This document shows, piece after piece, positions 16,826 to 24,841 of a DNA stretch of 64,000 nucleotides (position 1 is the stretch's first letter; the number at the start of each line of letters is the position of its first letter). Under the pieces are notes generated by a model. The model searched no databases and had not been told where the DNA came from. It was given only the letters and a program-made list of their open reading frames with translations. The DNA comes from Flavobacterium lotistagni (GTDB taxonomy: Bacteria; Bacteroidota; Bacteroidia; Flavobacteriales; Flavobacteriaceae): NCBI RefSeq assembly GCF_011392125.1, contig NZ_JAAJBU010000005.1, positions 62,001-126,000 on the forward strand. Direction: 5' to 3'. Both the position numbers and the translations under genes were made by a program.

Positions 16826-17911
16826 ATGAAAATAAATTACCTGTTCCTTTTTCTCTTAACGCTAACGTCCGTATTGGCCCAGAATGGTGCTCCTGCAGCT
16901 TATTATAACGGCTTTGATTTCAATCTCAACGGAATGGCTCTAAAAGACGCATTGGCCACAAAAATCACACAAACCCATACCCATTTACTAAGTTATCAAG
17001 ACGCTGAAGACGCCATCAAAATCATCGACGTCGACCCTACAGATTCAGAGAATTTATTTTTGGTATACGGTTTCAGCAACACCATTTGCCCGACCGATGT
17101 TTCAGGTCATAAAGACCACCGCAAACGCAACAAAAATGATGACGGCACCGGCGCTTGCCAATGGAACCGCGAACATACATTTGCGAAATCTTTAGGTAAT
17201 CCTTCATTAGGCGATGACGGTCCGGGTTCAGACGCACACCACATTCGTCCGTCAGATGTAGACCGTAACTCTGACCGAGCCAGTAGAAAATTTACTGCCG
17301 GTTCAGGCAATTCAAACTTTGTGGGTTCCTTCTGGTATCCGGGTGATGAATGGAAAGGCGATATCGCGCGCATGATGATGTACATGTATTTGCGCTATGG
17401 CGACCAATGTAAGCCGAATTATGTTTGTGTGGGCGCGACCAACAGCGTTGATGCGAATATGATTGACACTTTATTACTATGGAACGCTGAAGATCCGGTA
17501 ACCGAAATGGAAGATTTCCGCAATACTTATTTGGGTGATGCCAACAACACTTATGGGCAAGGCAATCGCAATCCGTTTATTGACAATCCTTATTTGGCCA
17601 CAGTGATTTGGGGCGGACCAATAGCCGAAAATCGTTGGCCAACTGTTTTCTTAAGCAATGAGACTTTCGATTGGTCGGGCAGTATTGCCGTTTTTCCAAA
17701 CCCTACTCGCGACGGCCGAGTCCAGATTATCAGTAATAATATCATCGAAACCATTGAAATCATTAACCTCAACGGGCAATTGATTCAGAAAATTCTAAAT
17801 CCAACGAGCATTGACAAGACTTATACTGTAGAGAATTTACCCAAAGGCTTTTACTTCCTCAAAGTGGAGGCAAATCAACAAACCACGACAAAGAAAATCG
17901 TAGTGAACTAG
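16826..17911 (+). CDS. Second secreted endonuclease I with type IX sorting domain
   Basis: This 361 aa product starts at the ATG with a proper signal peptide (MKINYLFLFLLTLTSVLAQ). An earlier ATG at 16781 is upstream of the likely promoter. It has the same layout as the preceding gene: nuclease motif CQWNREHTFAKSLG, then SDAHHIRPSDVDRNSDR, GQGNRNPFIDNPYLATVIWG, and a type IX sorting domain (IAVFPNPTRDG ... TTTKKIVVN). The first third differs clearly from its neighbour, so this is an old duplication. Having two suggests different substrates or conditions. A minus-strand terminator for Rho follows directly. Confidence 0.92.
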   Translation: MKINYLFLFLLTLTSVLAQNGAPAAYYNGFDFNLNGMALKDALATKITQTHTHLLSYQDAEDAIKIIDVDPTDSENLFLVYGFSNTICPTDVSGHKDHRKRNKNDDGTGACQWNREHTFAKSLGNPSLGDDGPGSDAHHIRPSDVDRNSDRASRKFTAGSGNSNFVGSFWYPGDEWKGDIARMMMYMYLRYGDQCKPNYVCVGATNSVDANMIDTLLLWNAEDPVTEMEDFRNTYLGDANNTYGQGNRNPFIDNPYLATVIWGGPIAENRWPTVFLSNETFDWSGSIAVFPNPTRDGRVQIISNNIIETIEIINLNGQLIQKILNPTSIDKTYTVENLPKGFYFLKVEANQQTTTKKIVVN

Positions 17912-17943
17912 CAAAAAAAAACTCCAATCAAAAGATCAGAGTT
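17912..17943 (-). terminator. Probable rho terminator
   Basis: On the minus strand, AACTC pairs with GAGTT around an imperfect inner stem and a nine-T run follows. It lies between the convergent endonuclease and rho genes. Confidence 0.55.
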
Positions 17944-17978
17944 CCTCATTATTAATTATTCCTTATTAATTAATTTCC

Positions 17979-19709
17979 CTAGTCGTTCATCGAGATCAAG
18001 AATTCTTCGTTGTTTCTGGTTTTCTTGAATCGGTCGTTGATGAAATCCATCGCTTCCACCGGATTCATATCTGATAAGTATTTGCGCATGATCCACATTC
18101 TCTGTAGCGTTGAAGCTTCGAGTAATAAATCGTCGCGCCGGGTACTCGATGAAGTCAAGTCGATCGCAGGGAAAATACGCTTGTTGGCAATCTTACGGTC
18201 GAGTTGTAATTCCATATTTCCGGTTCCTTTGAATTCCTCGAAAATCACTTCGTCCATCTTAGAACCAGTTTCAGTAAGCGCTGTGGCGATAATACTGAGC
18301 GAACCACCGTTTTCGACATTTCTCGCCGCACCAAAAAAACGTTTCGGCTTCTGCAAGGCGTTGGCATCGACACCACCACTAAGTACTTTTCCGGAAGCGG
18401 GTTGCACCGTATTATAGGCTCTAGCCAAACGCGTAATCGAATCGAGCAAAATCACTACATCATGACCACATTCCACCAAACGCTTGGCTTTTTCTAGTAC
18501 GATATTGGCAATTTTTACGTGTTCTTGCGGTTCGCGGTCAAAAGTCGATGCAATCACTTCACCTCTTACCGAACGTTGCATATCTGTCACCTCTTCGGGG
18601 CGTTCGTCGATGAGCAATACCAACAGATAAACTTCCGGATGGTTCGCGGCAATCGCATTGGCAATATCCTTCAACAACATCGTTTTACCGGTCTTGGGCT
18701 GCGCGACAATCATTCCGCGTTGGCCTTTACCAATGGGTGAGAACAAATCGATGATTCTAGTAGAAATTGAGCTTCCTTTCTCTGCCATTTTGAATTTTTC
18801 CATCGGGAAAATCGGCGTCAAATGCTCGAACGAAACCCGGTCGCGCACAATTTGCGGATCGTGCCCATTAATTTTTAAAACGCGTACCAACGGGAAAAAC
18901 TTTTCTCCCTCTTTCGGCGGACGCACCACACCTTTCACCGTATCCCCAGTTTTCAAACCAAATAACCTGATTTGTGAGGTCGACAAATAAATATCATCAG
19001 GAGAAGCGAGGTAATTGTAATCTGAAGAACGCAAGAAACCATAACCATCAGGCATCATTTCTAGTACACCTTCACTTTCAATAATCCCATCGAATTCGAA
19101 ATCGGCATCGCGGAAATTAACGTTTTTCTTATTTTTAAAATTAGGATTCTGGTTGGGGTTGTTCCCATTGCCGTTCCCATTACCATTGAAATTTCCGTTA
19201 CCGTTCTGATTTTGGTTTTGGTGCTTGTGGTGCTGGTTCGGATTCACTTTTTTCTCCTGAACAACTTCTTCTTGTTGTGAAGTTTCTGCCACTACAGGCT
19301 GATTTTCTTCTGGAACTACTGGTTCAACGGCTGCCGCTTTTTCAGCTTTGCTTGCCATCTTTTTCTCGTACTCCGCTTTACTGAACTTGCCCTTTTCTTT
19401 TTTAGGTCGGCCTCTACCGGGTTTTTCGGTCTCCGTTGGCTTTTCGGTTTCGGCATTAGGCTCAACTGCCGAGAACAATGTAGCTTCAGTAGCTGCCGGC
19501 GCAGATTGGTCAGACGAAATTCTCTGCCTTTTTGGCCTTCCGGGGCTTTTGGCTTTCGTTGTCGGCATTTCAGAGGCGGCCTGTTGATCGAGAATCATCT
19601 GGATCAAGGTTTCTTTTTTAACGCCGTGGTATTTGATCGATTTGGATAATTTGGCAATTTCCTGTAGCTCAGGAAGCTTCATTTCTTTTAATACAGAAAT
19701 ATCAAACAT
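17979..19709 (-). CDS. rho: Transcription termination factor Rho with disordered insert
   Basis: This 576 aa hexameric RNA-dependent ATPase releases stalled transcripts. It has an N-terminal Rho-N helical domain (1-45), a long low-complexity insert (about 50-215), and the cold-shock-like RNA-binding domain ([16 protein letters not shown], residues 215-290). The ATPase core follows, with Walker [10 protein letters not shown], a [11 protein letters not shown] block and the R-loop region ending SMND. The insert has an acidic/Pro-Ala part and an Asn/Gly/Gln/His-rich stretch at about 154-189, coding for repeats such as [14 protein letters not shown]. coli Rho (about 419 aa) lacks it. Bacteroidota Rho proteins commonly carry such inserts. 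Confidence 0.95.
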   Translation of the reverse strand: MFDISVLKEMKLPELQEIAKLSKSIKYHGVKKETLIQMILDQQAASEMPTTKAKSPGRPKRQRISSDQSAPAATEATLFSAVEPNAETEKPTETEKPGRGRPKKEKGKFSKAEYEKKMASKAEKAAAVEPVVPEENQPVVAETSQQEEVVQEKKVNPNQHHKHQNQNQNGNGNFNGNGNGNGNNPNQNPNFKNKKNVNFRDADFEFDGIIESEGVLEMMPDGYGFLRSSDYNYLASPDDIYLSTSQIRLFGLKTGDTVKGVVRPPKEGEKFFPLVRVLKINGHDPQIVRDRVSFEHLTPIFPMEKFKMAEKGSSISTRIIDLFSPIGKGQRGMIVAQPKTGKTMLLKDIANAIAANHPEVYLLVLLIDERPEEVTDMQRSVRGEVIASTFDREPQEHVKIANIVLEKAKRLVECGHDVVILLDSITRLARAYNTVQPASGKVLSGGVDANALQKPKRFFGAARNVENGGSLSIIATALTETGSKMDEVIFEEFKGTGNMELQLDRKIANKRIFPAIDLTSSSTRRDDLLLEASTLQRMWIMRKYLSDMNPVEAMDFINDRFKKTRNNEEFLISMND

Positions 19710-19865
19710 GTATGTGCTTTGAATTTGAGGTTGATTTGGAATATACTATAAAATGAGAAGTGTGATAGCAGTAGAAAAGCTCGTATAATGAAGTGGTTAC
19801 GAATTTCTTCTGCAATAATACGAATAAATATTAATCATACAATAGCAATTATAAAAAAGAAAATA

Positions 19866-19873
19866 TATTTTTG
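19866..19873 (+). promoter_or_regulatory. -7 box that fixes the DUF4293 start
   Basis: TATTTTTG matches TAnnTTTG and overlaps the upstream GTG at 19873, so translation must begin at the ATG at 19891. Confidence 0.55.
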
Positions 19874-19890
19874 TGCCACAATCCAACAAA

Positions 19891-20304
19891 ATGATCCAAA
19901 GAATTCAAACGGTTTATTTAGCATTAGCATTTATAGTCACTGGCGTACTTCCGTTCGTTTTCCCGTTATGGACGCTAAGCAACAACCAACCTGAATTTTT
20001 CATGGCACACCAAGTGTATTCGGTACTTTTCGGGCTGAGCACTTCTTTATCGCTTTTGAGCATTTTGTTCTATAAAAAAAGACAACATCAATTTGTCTTG
20101 GGCAGATTGAACATGATATTAAATTTAATTTTATTAGGCTTATTTGTTTATCGATCGCTAAATTTATCTGGAGAAGCCATCGCGGTTTCTGAGAAGGGTA
20201 TTGGGATGTTTCTTCCTATAGTTGCTATCGTTTTTCTAGTTTTGGCCAACAAAGCCATTAAAAAGGACGAAGATCTCGTAAAATCAGTCGACCGATTGAG
20301 ATAA
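19891..20304 (+). CDS. DUF4293 membrane protein
   Basis: This 137 aa protein has four predicted transmembrane helices, starting with MIQRIQTVYLALAFIVTGVLPF, the typical DUF4293 opening. The family is Bacteroidota-specific and usually sits beside rho, divergently oriented, as here. The C terminus is short, charged and cytoplasmic (ANKAIKKDEDLVKSVDRLR), also a family hallmark. Function is unknown; the stable neighbourhood is the only clue. A strong terminator follows. Confidence 0.85.
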   Translation: MIQRIQTVYLALAFIVTGVLPFVFPLWTLSNNQPEFFMAHQVYSVLFGLSTSLSLLSILFYKKRQHQFVLGRLNMILNLILLGLFVYRSLNLSGEAIAVSEKGIGMFLPIVAIVFLVLANKAIKKDEDLVKSVDRLR

Positions 20305-20336
20305 ACCTATAAACTTAGTTTATTTAGTGCGAAGAA

Positions 20337-20365
20337 AAACCTGGATTAGCGTCCGGGTTTTTTTT
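20337..20365 (+). terminator. DUF4293 gene terminator
   Basis: AAACCTGGA pairs with TCCGGGTTT (one mismatch) around TTAGCG, and a long T run follows. Confidence 0.85.
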
Positions 20366-20463
20366 CTTTAGAGTACCTTAGTGCCTTAGCAGCTGAGGTT
20401 AAATTGACAACAAATAAAAATCCTATTTGCACTTTAGGCGCTGGACTCCATACTTTACAATAA

Positions 20464-20629
20464 CGAACTCAGGAACTAAAAAACCTAATAGTCCATCCGA
20501 CAAACCAATCCTATTGCTGCCTGTAAATGAACTCAGGCACTAAGGAACTAAGGCACTCAGGCACTTAAAAAAACTAATGCCCATCCGACAAACCAAACTT
20601 CTTGCTGCCTGTAAATGAACTCAGGCACT
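20464..20629. repeat. Tandem repeat with 88 bp period
   Basis: CCATCCGACAAACCAA occurs at 20493 and again at 20581, and TTGCTGCCTGTAAATGAACT also recurs 88 bp apart. The two roughly 64 bp cores differ at only a few positions. Between them lie short CACTAAGG/CACTCAGG units, also found at 26930-26950 and, inverted, at 20371-20399. There is no coding potential. The repeat reaches the 3' end of the phosphodiesterase gene. Confidence 0.85.
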
Positions 20630-20634
20630 CAGCC

Positions 20635-21129
20635 CTACTTCTTCCCCAACTCCACAATTTCCAAGTCGCGGATATTTTCGCCGTCAATCACAAAGCGCAA
20701 CATCGTTCTCACCTGATGAAAACCGCTTTTGCCCGCAGCGCCCGGGTTCATATGTAGCAAATTGAGTTTCTTGTCGAACATCACTTTCAGAATATGCGAA
20801 TGCCCGCAAATGAACAACTTCGGTGGATTGGCATTGATTTCCGCCCTGATTCCTTGAGAATATTTCCCCGGATAACCGCCAATATGCGTGATCCAAACAT
20901 CTATGCCTTCACAGAAAAAACGGTTGTTTAGCGGAAATTCCATTCGTGCCTTATCATCGTCAATGTTGCCGTAAACCGCGCGCAGAGGTTTGTGTTTTTT
21001 CAGGGTGTCGGTCACTTCCAAATTGCCAATATCGCCAGCATGCCAAACCTCATCAGCTTGGGCTACATATTTCAGAATCACATCATCTATATGGCTGTGC
21101 GTGTCGGAAAGCAGTAGGATTTTCTTCAT
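20635..21129 (-). CDS. YfcE/MJ0936-type metallophosphoesterase
   Basis: This 164 aa calcineurin-like phosphodiesterase has the dimetal motifs DTHSH near residue 9, the DEVWHAGDIGN block, VYGNID (GN[DE]-type), THIGGYPGKY and FICGHSHI. YfcE-family enzymes cleave phosphodiester bonds of small or artificial substrates with Mn or Mg; the natural substrate is usually unknown. The length is standard. It stands alone, with repeats directly at its 3' end and a DUF389 gene upstream on the same strand 51 bp away. Confidence 0.88.
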   Translation of the reverse strand: MKKILLLSDTHSHIDDVILKYVAQADEVWHAGDIGNLEVTDTLKKHKPLRAVYGNIDDDKARMEFPLNNRFFCEGIDVWITHIGGYPGKYSQGIRAEINANPPKLFICGHSHILKVMFDKKLNLLHMNPGAAGKSGFHQVRTMLRFVIDGENIRDLEIVELGKK

Positions 21130-21180
21130 TTAAAGATGCATCAAAAAAGGCTTCTGGCAGAAACTATGACCTGTTCCTTA

Positions 21181-22476
21181 CTATTCTTTGACCAGTTTTA
21201 TGTTGTTAGTTTTCAATTGCTGCTTCAACCATGAATTAATCTTTTCCGAATCAATTTTACGATTGGGCTGGTCAGTTTGGTAGAGCAACACAGTCACGGT
21301 TTTTGTTTTCTTTGGATCCGAATTAACGAAATGTTTCCCAATAGAGACATTTTTCAATTCAGGAAACAAAATTGCCATTTCTTTGATTGTTTGCGTATCA
21401 TCAATCTTGTATTGTTTTAACTCATTTTGAAGATCACTGATTAAAATATCTTTTTCCGAGGCGATTTTGTTTTGATTTCCCAATTCGTTTAAAATTTCTC
21501 CTTTTAAATCTTTTGAGTCTTGCTTGATTTCAAGTTTTGTATTTGTGATTCCGTATTGCAATAATTTTTTATTTAACGACTTCACTTCAGCATAAGTAAA
21601 CTTTTTAGCCAGAAACGCGAGTTGGATTTTCTTAGGGCTTGCATTAAATTTTGTTTGCTTGTAAATTAAGATGTCACCATTACCCGTCAATTCATTTGCA
21701 ATGAACTGTTCTACATTTTGATGGTACTTTTTCTCTTGAAACAGATTGTACGCCAAGTAAAAACTGGGAACAATCATCACGATTATTAAAACTGTTATTC
21801 CGTATCTGATTCGCTTTTCAATTTTTGTATTTAAGGTTTTAATGGGCTTATAGTTTAAATACTTAACGATAAAAAAAGTAGCGATACAAATAAAAAAACA
21901 GTTAATTGTGTAGAGATAAAACGCCCCGAAAAAAAAAGAAAAATTAGACGTAGCCAAGCCATATCCCGCCGTACAAAGTGGTGGCATCAACGCCGTTGCA
22001 ATGGCAACCCCAGGAATTGGATTGCCTTTTTCTGTTCTTGTCAACGCTATAATCCCAACCAAACCTCCAAAAAAAGCAATCAACACATCATAAATATTGG
22101 GTGCTGTTCTGGCCAATAATTCGGACTGTGTTTCTTTAAACGGACTAACCAAAAAATAAATCGAGGCTACACTCAAACTCACCACAGTAGCAATGATCAA
22201 ATTTTTGGCGGATCTTTTTAACAAATCAAAATCGAAAATCGCTAGTGCAAAACCGGCCCCTACAATTGGACCCATCAGGGGTGAAATAAGCATTGCACCA
22301 ATAATAACTGCGGTCGAGTTTACATTCAATCCGACCGACGCGATGACAATAGCGCAAGCCAAAATCCAAAGATTAGAGCCGCGAAAAGAAATGTTCGATT
22401 TAATATTTTCTAAAACCTTTTCTTTTTTCTCTTCGCCCTGATTTAGATTTATAAAATCAAAAAAAACATTTTTCAT
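21181..22476 (-). CDS. DUF389 (TIGR00341-type) membrane protein
   Basis: This 431 aa integral membrane protein has an N-terminal cytoplasmic stretch, then about six helices between residues 30 and 250 including SVGLNVNSTAVIIGAMLISPLMGPIVGAGFAL, the DUF389 hallmark, and a GVAIATALMPPLCTAGYGLA block. The C-terminal 180 residues are soluble, charged and probably coiled-coil (ASEKDILISDLQNELKQYK). DUF389 proteins are widespread but uncharacterised; transport or stress roles have been guessed. It is in the same orientation as the phosphodiesterase gene downstream. Confidence 0.85.
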   Translation of the reverse strand: MKNVFFDFINLNQGEEKKEKVLENIKSNISFRGSNLWILACAIVIASVGLNVNSTAVIIGAMLISPLMGPIVGAGFALAIFDFDLLKRSAKNLIIATVVSLSVASIYFLVSPFKETQSELLARTAPNIYDVLIAFFGGLVGIIALTRTEKGNPIPGVAIATALMPPLCTAGYGLATSNFSFFFGAFYLYTINCFFICIATFFIVKYLNYKPIKTLNTKIEKRIRYGITVLIIVMIVPSFYLAYNLFQEKKYHQNVEQFIANELTGNGDILIYKQTKFNASPKKIQLAFLAKKFTYAEVKSLNKKLLQYGITNTKLEIKQDSKDLKGEILNELGNQNKIASEKDILISDLQNELKQYKIDDTQTIKEMAILFPELKNVSIGKHFVNSDPKKTKTVTVLLYQTDQPNRKIDSEKINSWLKQQLKTNNIKLVKE

Positions 22477-22592
22477 CTTTTTATTTCGATTAAGTTAAGA
22501 TTTGTACTAAAGTAACCAATCTAATTTAGAATATGGTTCATTGCAATTATCGAACTAAAAAAAGAGCTTTAGCAATCAACTCCATTCAGAAT

Positions 22593-22625
22593 TTGCTGAA
22601 CGAATATTTTTTTTCTTTAGATTTG
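22593..22625 (+). promoter_or_regulatory. Promoter of the TMEM175-like gene
   Basis: TTG (22593-22595), a 22 nt spacer and TAGATTTG (22618-22625) form a full consensus promoter. It lies inside the upstream part of the longer reading frame and fixes the start at 22650. Confidence 0.75.
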
Positions 22626-22649
22626 AAATCGAACACAAATACTAAATTC

Positions 22650-23339
22650 ATGAACGAGCAACAAAACGAAGAAATCCGCGAAGAAATCAAGAAAGAATTC
22701 CAACTTGAACGCATGGTATTGTTTAGCGATGCGGTTTTTGCGATTGTCATTACGCTCATGGCCATCGAAATTAAAATTCCGGAAGCGGAACTTGAAAGCG
22801 GTAAAAATCTAGGCCACGCCTTGATTCACTTGTTGCCGACTATACTGGCCTATATTGTCAGTTTCGGGTTTATCGGCATGATTTGGTATCAGCACTTAAA
22901 CATGTTTGCGATGCTGAAAGACTATGACAAAGGGCTGATTTTCCGCAATTTGCTGCTGCTTTTTTTCATCGGTTTGTTCCCGTTCAGCGCCACCTTGATT
23001 TCGCATTCCAAAGGGCAAATGGTACCGTTCTTTATCTACCTCGGAATTATCTTGCTTTGCACGGTAGCGCAATACCTACTCTATCATTACATCATTTTCA
23101 AAAAACCACTGATTCGCTTAAACATTGATACCTCAGTACACGAACTTGAGCTATACAAAAGAAAAGTCTCCTTAATCGGTTTGTCCGTTGGTGGCGTGCT
23201 GATTTTCATTACCTACCAACTGATTCCAGATCCGAACATGAAATCCTTATCTACATTGTGGATGGCCGGATTCGCCTTAATCTTTAGTATCATCATGAAA
23301 CGAAAGAAAGCCAAAAATCAAAAACTGAATGCTAATTAA
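22650..23339 (+). CDS. TMEM175/DUF1211 family potassium channel-like protein
   Basis: This 229 aa protein has six predicted transmembrane helices. The first carries the family signature RMVLFSDAVFAIVITLMAIEI (FSDAVFAI), which lines the pore of TMEM175-type K+ leak channels. The ATG at 22650 is chosen because a complete promoter lies just upstream; the longer frame from 22533 would start before it. Bacterial members form tetramers with one repeat per chain. Its end overlaps the end of the convergent arsC gene by 4 bp, so the two units have no terminator between them. Confidence 0.85.
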   Translation: MNEQQNEEIREEIKKEFQLERMVLFSDAVFAIVITLMAIEIKIPEAELESGKNLGHALIHLLPTILAYIVSFGFIGMIWYQHLNMFAMLKDYDKGLIFRNLLLLFFIGLFPFSATLISHSKGQMVPFFIYLGIILLCTVAQYLLYHYIIFKKPLIRLNIDTSVHELELYKRKVSLIGLSVGGVLIFITYQLIPDPNMKSLSTLWMAGFALIFSIIMKRKKAKNQKLNAN

Positions 23340-23749
23340 AGCTGGTCTTTTACAAAATCTTCACAATAGATTTTAATTTGATCTCTTACTTTTCGGAAAG
23401 CTTCAAAAATTTCTGAGGCGGTTCCTGTAGCTTTTGCCGGATCGGGAAAATTATAATGGAATCGCTGCGCCTGTCCGGGAATGAATGGGCAATTTTCCTG
23501 CGCATGATCGCAAACGGTAATAATGTAATCGAAAGCTATATCTACGTATTCATCCACGTGATTTGAAGTGTGGCCCGAAATATCAATGCCATCTTCAGCC
23601 ATAATCGAAATCGCCTTCGGATTCACGCCGTGTGTTTGAATACCGGCGCTGTATATTTGAGCTTTGTTTTTAGCGAAGTGCCGCAGATAACCTTCTGCTA
23701 TTTGGCTGCGGCAACTGTTTCCGGTGCAGAGTACTAGAATTTTTTTCAT
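23336..23749 (-). CDS. arsC: Thioredoxin-type arsenate reductase / LMW phosphatase fold
   Basis: This 137 aa protein has the low-molecular-weight phosphatase P-loop near its N terminus, CTGNSCRSQIAEG (CX5R), preceded by KKILVL. It resembles ArsC of the thioredoxin-coupled class, which reduces arsenate to arsenite through the P-loop Cys and further cysteines; here later cysteines lie in VCDHAQENC. The Asp of FPDPA is the general acid. I chose the ATG at 23749 because an upstream small gene ends 10 nt before it. It is the last gene of an arsR-led operon, and no arsenite pump follows. Confidence 0.85.
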   Translation of the reverse strand: MKKILVLCTGNSCRSQIAEGYLRHFAKNKAQIYSAGIQTHGVNPKAISIMAEDGIDISGHTSNHVDEYVDIAFDYIITVCDHAQENCPFIPGQAQRFHYNFPDPAKATGTASEIFEAFRKVRDQIKIYCEDFVKDQL

Positions 23750-23759
23750 TGGATCGATT

Positions 23760-23885
23760 TTAGACAAAAAGCCAAATTAAATTAATGATGCAAAACTTCG
23801 GATCGAAACCAAAAATCAATTGCAAAATAATCACCGAAGTCACGATAATCAAAGGCTTTTTGTGTTGGATAATTTTCTCTTTCAT
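23760..23885 (-). CDS. 41 aa single-pass membrane mini-protein in the ars operon
   Basis: This short frame starts ATG AAA GAG AAA ATT 3 nt after the DUF6428 stop and ends 10 nt before the arsC ATG, so it fills the gap exactly. The product has a basic start (MKEKIIQHKKP), one hydrophobic helix (LIIVTSVIILQLIFGF), then DPKFCIINLIWLFV with a single Cys. Tight spacing on both sides, a good ATG and membrane-like composition support a real gene. It may help arsenic export or anchor a partner, but nothing is known. It was too short to be listed by ordinary ORF calling. Confidence 0.65.
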   Translation of the reverse strand: MKEKIIQHKKPLIIVTSVIILQLIFGFDPKFCIINLIWLFV

Positions 23886-23888
23886 CGC

Positions 23889-24350
23889 TTAACAACAACC
23901 GCCGCCCGGAGTGCAGCATGACACTTCTTTTTTAGATTGACTATTCAATTGCTCTTTAGGAATGCCACAATGATCACTCGCCAAACAAGCCGTATTTTTT
24001 GAAAGCAGAATAAAACGTTCACCATTAAAGCCTAAATCATATTTGCCAATGGTGTCGGTTTGATACTCTACTTCGATGGCTAAATCTTCCAAAGCCAAAG
24101 TTCTCTCTGAAAGATCAATGATTTTTAACAATTTCTGTGGCGCTAAGCGGTGATCCAAGTCATTCGCGTTCCAAAGCTGAAAATTGATTGCTTTCTCAGT
24201 TCTAACCGTGCCACCACAATCGATGAAATGTTTGGTAATCGCTCCAATTTCGGTAATGTGGAAATGTTCCGGTACAGGAATTCCGCTTTCTAATTCAAAT
24301 TTTACGACCTCTAGGGTTTGCAGTATGTTTTTGACTTCTGATAATTTCAT
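23889..24350 (-). CDS. DUF6428 family protein with Cys-rich C terminus
   Basis: This 153 aa soluble protein begins MKLSEVKNILQTLEVVKFEL and has the PVPEHFHITEIGAITKHFIDCGG block characteristic of DUF6428, a family found in Bacteroidota ars operons between arsR and arsC. The last residues are CCTPGGGCC, with two vicinal Cys pairs suited to binding arsenite or another soft metal. A metallochaperone or scavenging role is my inference. It is flanked by arsR (17 nt upstream) and the 41 aa gene (3 nt downstream). Confidence 0.85.
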   Translation of the reverse strand: MKLSEVKNILQTLEVVKFELESGIPVPEHFHITEIGAITKHFIDCGGTVRTEKAINFQLWNANDLDHRLAPQKLLKIIDLSERTLALEDLAIEVEYQTDTIGKYDLGFNGERFILLSKNTACLASDHCGIPKEQLNSQSKKEVSCCTPGGGCC

Positions 24351-24367
24351 GATGTGAATATTTTAGA

Positions 24368-24697
24368 TTAACAACAACTATTTTTCTTTTCAAGATGAGC
24401 CGAAACCTGCTCGGAAAAACTTTTAATTTTCTCGAAACCCGATTCGTTAATGCAATAACAAATTGAATTGCCTTCAATACTGCCTTTGATTAAACCGGCA
24501 CTTTTGAGTTCTTTTAAATGCTGTGAAACCGTAGGCTGCGACAAGGGCAATTCATTAACAATATCGCCGCAAATACAAGCATTCACTTTCAACAAATGCT
24601 CGATGATGGCAATACGCGCCGGATGACCTAAGGCTTTGGCCAACATAGAAAGTTCGTTCTGTGTTTCGGTGAAATGATCGGTTTTAGTGGCTCCCAT
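24368..24697 (-). CDS. arsR: ArsR family arsenic-responsive repressor
   Basis: This 109 aa winged-helix repressor has the recognition helix LSQPTVSQHLKELKSAGLI. NACICGDIV provides cysteines in the alpha-3 region where ArsR binds As(III), and the C terminus ends in NSCC. Binding of arsenite would release the operator. The promoter directly upstream contains a perfect 12 bp palindrome over its -7 box, the expected layout for self-repression. It heads the operon arsR-DUF6428-41 aa gene-arsC. Confidence 0.92.
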   Translation of the reverse strand: MGATKTDHFTETQNELSMLAKALGHPARIAIIEHLLKVNACICGDIVNELPLSQPTVSQHLKELKSAGLIKGSIEGNSICYCINESGFEKIKSFSEQVSAHLEKKNSCC

Positions 24698-24714
24698 TTT
24701 ATCGTTATATTTTT

Positions 24715-24752
24715 ATATTGCAATATTACGATAAACATTTTTAAACCACCAA
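24715..24752 (-). promoter_or_regulatory. ars operon promoter with palindromic operator
   Basis: On the minus strand, TTG (24750-24752), a 21 nt spacer and TAATATTG (24721-24728) form the promoter. ATATTGCAATAT (24715-24726) is a perfect 12 bp palindrome over the -7 box. It is nested within a wider inverted repeat, TTATCGT/ACGATAA, at 24699-24705 and 24727-24733. This is the likely ArsR operator. Confidence 0.75.
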
Positions 24753-24807
24753 AACTTTTTTGATTTTTTTTAGCGAATACTAATTAAGCTGCTATGGCAG
24801 AACTTTG

Positions 24808-24815
24808 TAACTTTG
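24808..24815 (+). promoter_or_regulatory. truA -7 box
   Basis: TAACTTTG is an exact TAnnTTTG match 26 nt before the TTG start codon. Confidence 0.55.
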
Positions 24816-24841
24816 ACGCGCTATTCAAGAGAAACTGAGCT

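Larger units (their letters stand above)
20305..20634. other. Gene-free stretch with repeats
   Basis: After the DUF4293 terminator this 330 bp gap holds no credible gene. At 20371-20399 is a segment whose reverse complement reads CTAAGGCACTAAGG, followed by unique AT-rich DNA. The 88 bp-period tandem repeat (20464-20629) then runs up to the stop codon of the phosphodiesterase gene. Confidence 0.7.

Noticed and set aside
20464-20629. Possible CRISPR array
   Set aside because: Only two long units with 88 bp period, no short palindromic repeats with equal unique spacers, and no cas genes.
22533-22649. N-terminal extension of the TMEM175-like protein
   Set aside because: It contains the full promoter TTG-N22-TAGATTTG, so it is not transcribed in full.
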